Source: Pontibacter diazotrophicus (lineage in GTDB: Bacteria; Bacteroidota; Bacteroidia; Cytophagales; Hymenobacteraceae). Taken from it: a stretch of DNA of 64,000 nucleotides. The DNA lies in NCBI RefSeq assembly GCF_003367245.1, contig NZ_QRGR01000007.1:248001-312000 (forward strand), read 5' to 3'. The notes under the pieces were generated by a model. The model searched no databases. It saw nothing but the letters and a program-made list of their open reading frames with translations, and was not told where the DNA came from. This document shows, one piece after another, positions 58,921 through 64,000 of the stretch. The position numbers were made by a program, and so were the translations under genes. Each line of letters starts with the position of its first letter. Position 1 is the stretch's first letter.

Positions 58921-61278
58921 CTATACATCTTTCAGGCATTGAGAGGGATTTGTTCTTGCTGCTTTTACAGCCTGCATGCCAACGGTAAACCAGGCAACGA
59001 GCAGTGCTATCAGTCCGGCACTCATGAAATACCATAGCTCTAAATCTATTCTGTATGCAAAGTTGTCAAGCCAATAGGTTACGATGAGGTAGCTGAGTGG
59101 CAAGGCAATGAGGATGGAGGTTAGCACCAGCTTTGTGAAGTCGCTCGAAAGCAGGTAGACAATGTTGAACTCACTTGCCCCCAACACCTTTCGTACGCCT
59201 ATTTCCTTCAGCCTTCTTTCGGCAGTGAAAGCAGCGAGGCCAAACAGGCCGAGGCAGGATATGAGAATGGCTAACCCGGCAAAGTATTTGGATAGCACAG
59301 CCACGCGTTGCTCTGCAGCATACAGTTCCTGGTAATCTTCGTTCAAAAACCTATAGTCGAATACAAAACCGGGATTATATCCTGTGTAAAACTGTTGCAG
59401 CTTTTCAATAGTCTCCTTTTCTCTTCCGGCTTCTATTTTCACCATTACCTTCATGGCAGTTATTGGCTCTAATCTGAAAAACATGGGCTTCACACGCTCA
59501 TGCAACGACTGGAAATGAAAGTCCTTTGCCACACCAATAATTTTCTTGTCTTCCCCCCACAGGTTCACCACTTTGCCAATGGGGTCTTTCATTCCCATAG
59601 CTTTAATGGCTGCTTCGTTGAAGATGATTTTGGAGGTGTCTGCACCGAAGTCTCTTGAAAAGGTCCTGCCTTCCTTCATGTTTATACCCAGCGTTTCGAT
59701 CATGTCGTAATTCACAGCCACTGTTTGAAAAGCAACGTCATCCTTGTTTTTCCCCTCCCACATTAAACCGATTGTAGAGCCATGATCGCTGATGATACTG
59801 CCCCCGCTGGATGCATGTATAACACCCGGTATTCTTTTTGCCTCTGAAAGAAAAGTATTCAGGTTGGTCTGCACCTTGCCTTCTGCGCTAAAATAAATGA
59901 TGTTGTCTTTGTTGTAGCCCAGGTTCTTGGTCTGCACATACTCTATCTGCTTGTAAACAACCAGAACAGACACAATAAGTATAACTGATAGCGCAAACTG
60001 AAATACCACGAGCCCTTTTCGCGCCCACAGTTCTCCCCCCAGGCTATCCAGTTTACCTCTTAGCACAATGGCAGGCTTAAAGCCGGAAAGGTACAAGGCC
60101 GGGTAACTGCCTGCTAAAAGCCCGGTAAGAAAGGTGACGCCAAGCGCAGCCAAAACAAAGTGCGCATCGAAAGAGAGGGCAAGTTGCTTCCCGGTAATTT
60201 GATTGAAAGGAGCCAGGGAAAGCTCTACCAGCATAAGGGCAACTATCAGCGACGCAAAAGCCATCAGCATAGACTCGCCCATGTATTGGAAAACAAGTGA
60301 TTCCCGGCTGGCACCCATGGCCTTTTTTATGCCCACTTCCTTTATTCTTCTGGAGGCTTTCGCCGTGGACAGGTTCATGAAGTTGATGCACGCAATCACG
60401 AGTATGAAAATGGCAATCATGGAAAACAGCTTCACATACTCTATTCTTCCTCCTGCCTGCACGCCATTCTCGTAGTTGTCGTACAAATATTTATCTGAAA
60501 AGGGCCGGATAAATAAAGAGACATTGGAGGCTGGAAGCTTGCTTTTGATGAACCCGCTAATCTTGTTGTTGAACTGGTGCGGACCTGTTCCTTCCCTTAA
60601 AAGCAGGAACGTCTCTGCGTTATGATTATCCCAGTGTATCCCGCTTCCGAGCATGTCTTTAAACTCCTCAAAAGAGAGCACAAAATCGTATTGCGCAGAG
60701 GAGTTAGGAGGGATGTTTTCGAAAACGCCGGAAACAACAACCGGTTTTTTGAACTGTAGAATCTGCCATTCTACGGTTTTGCCGACAACGTTCTGCGTGG
60801 TATTAAACAGCTTCAGCGCCAGTGCTTCGGATATAACAATGGCATTTTTGTCTTTTAGCACCTGGTCTTTATCTCCCTGGATAAGGTGATAGGAGAAAAC
60901 ATGAAAGAAATCCTTGCTTACAAACTGACCGGTTGCGCTGATGTGGTTCTCCTTTTTAGAAATGGTGAACATATCAGGGATAATAGAAGAACTGGCGGCA
61001 TACGACACCTCAGGCAATTCTTCCGCCAGCGCCTCCGCCAAAAGCCCGGGGCCGCTTTCCCAGGTCTCAATGCTTTCCGAATTGTCATGGTTCGTCATCA
61101 CCTGAAAGAGCTGACTATCGTTTTCATAAAACTTATCCGTGCTCACTTCATCATTCACCCACAGGAAAATGAGCAGCGTACAAGCCAGTCCTGTAGACAG
61201 GCCAGCCAGGTTTATAAAAAACGTGCTTTTGAACCGTTTGAAGTTTCTGTAGATGAGGAGAAGGCTGTGCTGGAACAT
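58921..61278 (-). CDS. MacB/FtsX-family ABC transporter permease
   Basis: A 785-residue permease of the MacB type, with N-terminal helix (TFFINLAGLSTGLACTLLIFLW), a large periplasmic MacB_PCD domain (about 50-240), FtsX helices (about 265-400, LVIACINFMNLSTAKASRR), a second periplasmic domain and a second FtsX block (about 665-780). RRIKEVGIKKAMGASRESL and RLKEIGVRKVLGASEFNIVY are the coupling motifs of the two FtsX units. It is a single-gene permease of the type often found in clusters ('ADOP'), and its ATPase is not in view. The start is ATG 61276-61278. Confidence 0.9.
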   Translation of the reverse strand: MFQHSLLLIYRNFKRFKSTFFINLAGLSTGLACTLLIFLWVNDEVSTDKFYENDSQLFQVMTNHDNSESIETWESGPGLLAEALAEELPEVSYAASSSIIPDMFTISKKENHISATGQFVSKDFFHVFSYHLIQGDKDQVLKDKNAIVISEALALKLFNTTQNVVGKTVEWQILQFKKPVVVSGVFENIPPNSSAQYDFVLSFEEFKDMLGSGIHWDNHNAETFLLLREGTGPHQFNNKISGFIKSKLPASNVSLFIRPFSDKYLYDNYENGVQAGGRIEYVKLFSMIAIFILVIACINFMNLSTAKASRRIKEVGIKKAMGASRESLVFQYMGESMLMAFASLIVALMLVELSLAPFNQITGKQLALSFDAHFVLAALGVTFLTGLLAGSYPALYLSGFKPAIVLRGKLDSLGGELWARKGLVVFQFALSVILIVSVLVVYKQIEYVQTKNLGYNKDNIIYFSAEGKVQTNLNTFLSEAKRIPGVIHASSGGSIISDHGSTIGLMWEGKNKDDVAFQTVAVNYDMIETLGINMKEGRTFSRDFGADTSKIIFNEAAIKAMGMKDPIGKVVNLWGEDKKIIGVAKDFHFQSLHERVKPMFFRLEPITAMKVMVKIEAGREKETIEKLQQFYTGYNPGFVFDYRFLNEDYQELYAAEQRVAVLSKYFAGLAILISCLGLFGLAAFTAERRLKEIGVRKVLGASEFNIVYLLSSDFTKLVLTSILIALPLSYLIVTYWLDNFAYRIDLELWYFMSAGLIALLVAWFTVGMQAVKAARTNPSQCLKDV

Positions 61279-61409
61279 GATAACTTCTGTTAGGCAGGCG
61301 TGATAAACATAGTCTTTGTTCCTTGTGTTATCCAATACATGTGCCACGATCAAAACAGGCTTCAGCTTCCTGTATTAGCCCTTTTGGGGCCGCGCGCTGT
61401 TCGAATACA

Positions 61410-61479
61410 GACACCAAAACGTACGATAACGTACGGTGAATCCTTGGCTGAAGCCATCTGAGGTTCGCTGTTTGGTGTC
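61410..61479. promoter_or_regulatory. Compound dyad upstream of the MacB/FtsX gene
   Basis: GACACCAAA (61410-61418) is the reverse complement of TTTGGTGTC (61471-61479). Between them lie two copies of the palindrome CGTACG (in ACGTACG-ATA-ACGTACG, 61419-61435), flanked by CACC and GGTG, and TTGGCTGAAGCCA. The nested symmetric sites suggest a multi-operator promoter, 130-200 bases upstream of the permease start. Confidence 0.4.
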
Positions 61480-61592
61480 GTGTTTTTTCTCTTCTTAAGC
61501 GCGATTCTGCTATACTGGGCTCAACCCCGGTATCGTCAATTGATGCAAAGGTTATATTCTAAAACATTCTTGAGATGTGAGCCGGAAGAGCC

Positions 61593-61648
61593 AGCGTAGC
61601 ATTGAGAACTCTATTTGGAACTCCAGATAGAGTTCTCAATGCTACGCT
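61593..61648 (-). repeat. Perfect 22-bp inverted repeat with 12-base loop
   Basis: The arms 61593-61614 and 61627-61648 (starting AGCGTAGCATTGAG) are perfect complements. The loop itself can pair (TGGA/TCCA) after one G-T wobble, so almost the whole 56 bases form one hairpin. It lies 67 bases after the DUF1330 stop on the minus strand and may act as terminator, but without T-run. Confidence 0.85.
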
Positions 61649-61715
61649 GATTACAAAAAACATTTATAGGAGCGGTGATGTCTATCCTACAGTACAGTTA
61701 CACCCCCAAATTCTT

Positions 61716-62009
61716 TTAGCCCTCAAATCCTTCCAGCACGATCATCTTCGTGTTTGCTGCTTTGTGGCGGATGGCTTTGGCTTTAGTGTACTCCGGTGAG
61801 TTCCACCATTCCTTTGCCCGCGCTACTGATGGGAACTCCAGCATTACCATGCGGTTCGGTTTCCAATCGCCCTCCAGCGTTTCGTACTGGCCACCTCGTA
61901 CTATAAATTTGCCATCGTAAGCGGCCAGCGAAGCCGGGGTTAACTTTTTATACTCTTCGTAGGTAGCTGGGTCTGTTACTTCAACTTCTACAATTACATA
62001 TGCTGCCAT
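61716..62009 (-). CDS. DUF1330-family protein
   Basis: A 97-residue alpha+beta barrel-type protein with the DUF1330 pattern: YVIVEVEVTDPATYEEYKKL, YDGKFIVRGGQYETLEGDWK, RMVMLEFPSVARAKEWWNSP and EYTKAKAIRHKAANTKMI. The fold resembles ABM monooxygenases, but activity is unproven. It is preceded on the same strand by a methyltransferase gene (53 bases), and the two may share a transcript. Confidence 0.92.
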   Translation of the reverse strand: MAAYVIVEVEVTDPATYEEYKKLTPASLAAYDGKFIVRGGQYETLEGDWKPNRMVMLEFPSVARAKEWWNSPEYTKAKAIRHKAANTKMIVLEGFEG

Positions 62010-62062
62010 AGTTCTTTTATTTTTGTTTTGGGTTGATAATAGTGTCGGTAATGATAATCACG

Positions 62063-62941
62063 TTACCAGTTCTTCCGGAAAATATTCGGCCTTGGCAGGT
62101 AATCCCCTAAATCGTAGAGCACTGTTTTGCCGGTAGCTTTCTCTTCCTGTACGCATACACCTACCGAGAACAGATCTACTGCTTTTGAAAAATCTTTGGT
62201 GTACACCAGCTCTTTCCAGGCATCGTTCATGTCATCAGACCAGTAAATATCATCGAAGATATAAATGGCGTTTTCTGACATAAGTGGCTTTACCCGTTCA
62301 GCATAGTGCAAGGTTGCCTCTTTTTCGTGCTGCCCGTCAATAAACACGCAATCAAATTTCGCCTTCTCTTTAATGAGCAAATCAATGGCATCATCGAATA
62401 GGTTGTTCATGATCCGGTAATGGGGAGATATCCTTCTCATGTTTTTATCCGCGATATTGCACAAGGATTCAGAGCCTTCTATTGTCGTCAGTTCCACTCC
62501 TTTAGCAGAGACAAAATAGCTTCCCGAAAAACCGGTGTTCGTGCCTAGTTCCAATACTCTTTTGGCGCCATACCCTTCCACAATTCTTCGCAGGAGCATG
62601 CCCTTTAGTTTCGGGGAACCTGTTTTTACGTGTGCTTCAATGTTGCTCTCCACATACTCCCCGCTAAGCGCATGCCCCTGCGCATCTTTCTGAAAAGAGC
62701 CGGAGTGGGGGGACGTATAGCTGGCTATCTTTTGTGCCTCAGATACTTTTGGAATCTGCGAGCGGAATGCCTCTATTTTAATGGCGATAGCTCTTTCATC
62801 CGAACTTAAATAAGGAACAAATTGCAGCCTTGCCGGCGGGTGAAATTCCTGCGGGAGCTTCCTTAAAAAATCAGAATGAAACTGATTATAGTTAACAGCC
62901 CGTGCTACAACTTCTTTTAAATACTTGCTTATTTTACTCAT
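62063..62941 (-). CDS. Class I SAM-dependent methyltransferase
   Basis: A 292-residue methyltransferase of the O-methyltransferase type. The SAM-binding motif I is VLELGTNTGFSGSY (129-142), motif II acid in LTTIEGSESLC, and FDCVFIDGQHEKEATLHY is the typical cation-dependent catechol-type motif. The first 110 residues are helical and specific. The acceptor is not visible. The gene is adjacent to DUF1330. Confidence 0.86.
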   Translation of the reverse strand: MSKISKYLKEVVARAVNYNQFHSDFLRKLPQEFHPPARLQFVPYLSSDERAIAIKIEAFRSQIPKVSEAQKIASYTSPHSGSFQKDAQGHALSGEYVESNIEAHVKTGSPKLKGMLLRRIVEGYGAKRVLELGTNTGFSGSYFVSAKGVELTTIEGSESLCNIADKNMRRISPHYRIMNNLFDDAIDLLIKEKAKFDCVFIDGQHEKEATLHYAERVKPLMSENAIYIFDDIYWSDDMNDAWKELVYTKDFSKAVDLFSVGVCVQEEKATGKTVLYDLGDYLPRPNIFRKNW

Positions 62942-63053
62942 TAGAAATGGTGTGTTGATTTGATTGGCAAAAAGCTTTTCAGGGAAGAAACAGTCTTTCT
63001 AAAGAAGCTTTTTGCACCTGTCAGGAACAGGATATTTATGTATGTAATAAAAG

Positions 63054-63131
63054 AACCCACCCCTGCCCCTCCGAGGAGGGGAATTTCTACATTTGTAATT
63101 AAATTCCCTCCTCGGAGGGGCAGGGTGGGTT
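63054..63131. repeat. Member 4 of the dispersed GC-rich palindromic repeat
   Basis: Left arm AACCCACCCCTGCCCCTCC-GAGGAGGGGAATTT (63054-63086) and right arm (63101-63131, ending GGGGCAGGGTGGGTT) are near-perfect complements around a short AT-rich loop. The core is the same as at 52398-52470. It lies after the amidase gene on the minus strand. Confidence 0.85.
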
Positions 63132-63180
63132 AAAAACATCTCTCGCTCATTAGCAGCCACTACTCCGCAACATTTACGAT

Positions 63181-64000
63181 TTACTTACTCTTCGCAGTTT
63201 TCGGTGCATCTCCTGAAAAGAGTACGGGTGGCTTTCTGTGCTTTGTGCCTTGCTCGTAGGAGTAGGTCAGCTTAATCAGGCCTGGCTCATCAAACATTCT
63301 GCCCAGGAACTGCAGGCCGGCTGGCAGGTTCTCATAGGTATAGCCCATAGGTACTGTAAAAGCAGGCTGCCCTGTATGCGGGGCGATAATCTGGCTGTTG
63401 TCTCCCTTGTAACCCTTGAAGTCTCCCACTCTGGCGGGTGGGTTGTTCCAGGTAGGGTAAATGAGCGCGTCTACCTGGTGCTTGTCCATTGCGGCTACCA
63501 CTGCATCCCGGAAAGAGATTCTTTTAGGATCCGTATAAGCGTCACCACAGGCATGAGCGGCGTCATCCGGATGTTCAGCCTGCTCAAATTCGTGTTGCAG
63601 GTTTTCTTTTATGTAAGGAGAATACTTGCCTGAAACAATGACCTCCTCCAGGCTGCTCACTGGCGCTCCTTCACCTAAAGAAAAAAGGTATTGGTTAATG
63701 TCCTGCCGGAACACTGAGCACCACTGGTCTTTGCTCAGGCTATCAAAGTTTTCTACCTCCACAGAATCCACCACTACGGCACCTAATCTTCTGAGGTCTG
63801 CAATAGCCTGTTCAAAAAGAGCCTTCACCTGTGGGTCGGGGTTCTTTTCACTCAGGGTTCTGAACACACCAATACGGGCACCTTTCAGGCCATCTTTGTT
63901 TAAAAACTGGCGGTAGTTTTCCTGTACTTTCCCTTCGCTGTGTTTGGTGAGCGGATCGGCTGGGTCATACCCGGCAATAGCCTCCAGTATTTTGGTGGCA
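63181..64000 (-). CDS. Amidase (amidase signature family), partial
   Basis: The C-terminal 272 residues of an amidase; the start and the Ser-Ser-Lys catalytic core lie beyond the right edge. Visible in the window are GARIGVFRTLSEKNPDPQ, then DLRRLGAVVVDSVEVENF, a helical FRQDINQYLFSLGEGAPVSS, the GDAYTDPKRISFRDAVVAAM segment, and TVPMGYTYENLPAGLQFLG, which is the conserved late motif of GatA-like amidases, followed by FDEPGLIKLTYSYEQGTKHR. It hydrolyses an amide bond of an unknown substrate. It ends before repeat member 4. Confidence 0.88.
   Translation of the reverse strand, partial: ATKILEAIAGYDPADPLTKHSEGKVQENYRQFLNKDGLKGARIGVFRTLSEKNPDPQVKALFEQAIADLRRLGAVVVDSVEVENFDSLSKDQWCSVFRQDINQYLFSLGEGAPVSSLEEVIVSGKYSPYIKENLQHEFEQAEHPDDAAHACGDAYTDPKRISFRDAVVAAMDKHQVDALIYPTWNNPPARVGDFKGYKGDNSQIIAPHTGQPAFTVPMGYTYENLPAGLQFLGRMFDEPGLIKLTYSYEQGTKHRKPPVLFSGDAPKTAKSK

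Larger units (their letters stand above)
61279..61715. other. Intergenic region with regulatory dyads and a long hairpin
   Basis: The 437-base region upstream of the permease contains a compound dyad (61410-61479) and the 22-bp hairpin (61593-61648). No gene or RNA gene is recognised. Confidence 0.45.

Noticed and set aside
1..64000. tRNA, rRNA, CRISPR array or intact insertion sequence
   Set aside because: No cloverleaf, ribosomal motif, regularly spaced repeat array or transposase was recognised by eye; an RNA-specific search could still find a small ncRNA.

Overview
The window looks like chromosomal DNA of a Bacteroidota bacterium of the Cytophagales, probably Hymenobacteraceae and possibly Pontibacter (an inference from gene content). 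The signs are lipoprotein signals in many exported proteins, a TonB-dependent receptor with an N-terminal carboxypeptidase-like domain, a head-GIN (DUF2807) protein, DUF2279, DUF885, GH95 and GH43 glycosidases, few Shine-Dalgarno sequences, and TAnnTTTG-type -7 promoter boxes. I saw no rRNA, tRNA, CRISPR array, prophage or intact insertion sequence. Both ends cut through genes: a class III aminotransferase on the left and an amidase on the right.

Region 1-9200 is a mosaic of single genes: TPR protein, SDR oxidoreductase, PP-loop ATPase, MBL-fold hydrolase, small unknown proteins, peptidase E and a DUF885 lipoprotein. Region 9200-17400 is mostly minus-strand operons. They are an ECF sigma factor / membrane protein / Spy-like cassette, a split transketolase with a VWA-domain gene between its halves, and an FAH-family / M23 peptidase / peroxiredoxin operon. 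Region 17700-28400 carries an M48 peptidase with a Cys-rich lipoprotein, an exonuclease with Mpl (peptidoglycan recycling), DnaB, a protein resembling ssDNA-annealing phage proteins, a tandem pair of outer-membrane proteins, and RecQ with a TTG start.

Region 28400-48000 holds a polytopic membrane protein, the head-GIN lipoprotein, a proline-iminopeptidase-like hydrolase, a D-lactate dehydrogenase with lactate permease, DUF2279, an amidohydrolase lipoprotein, GNAT and pentapeptide-repeat proteins, and a DUF2975/XRE pair behind an operator-like dyad. It continues with GH95, GT2, a divergent AraC/cupin pair, RluF with a long basic tail, and a VF530-like protein.

Region 48300-56300 is the most system-like part: a His-rich exported small protein, a decayed succinylglutamate desuccinylase/aspartoacylase-type gene, a TonB-dependent siderophore-type receptor, and a three-gene ABC-2 (NosFY/DUF3526-like) cassette, then a fragment of an FAD oxidoreductase gene. 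It is probably a metal or metallophore transport locus that has lost parts, but its substrate is not visible. Region 56400-64000 holds GH43, a carboxypeptidase-regulatory-like protein, a large MacB/FtsX permease, DUF1330, a methyltransferase and the amidase. A family of GC-rich nested palindromes (CCCACCCCTGCCCCTCC type) occurs four times, and several very long perfect hairpins lie between genes.
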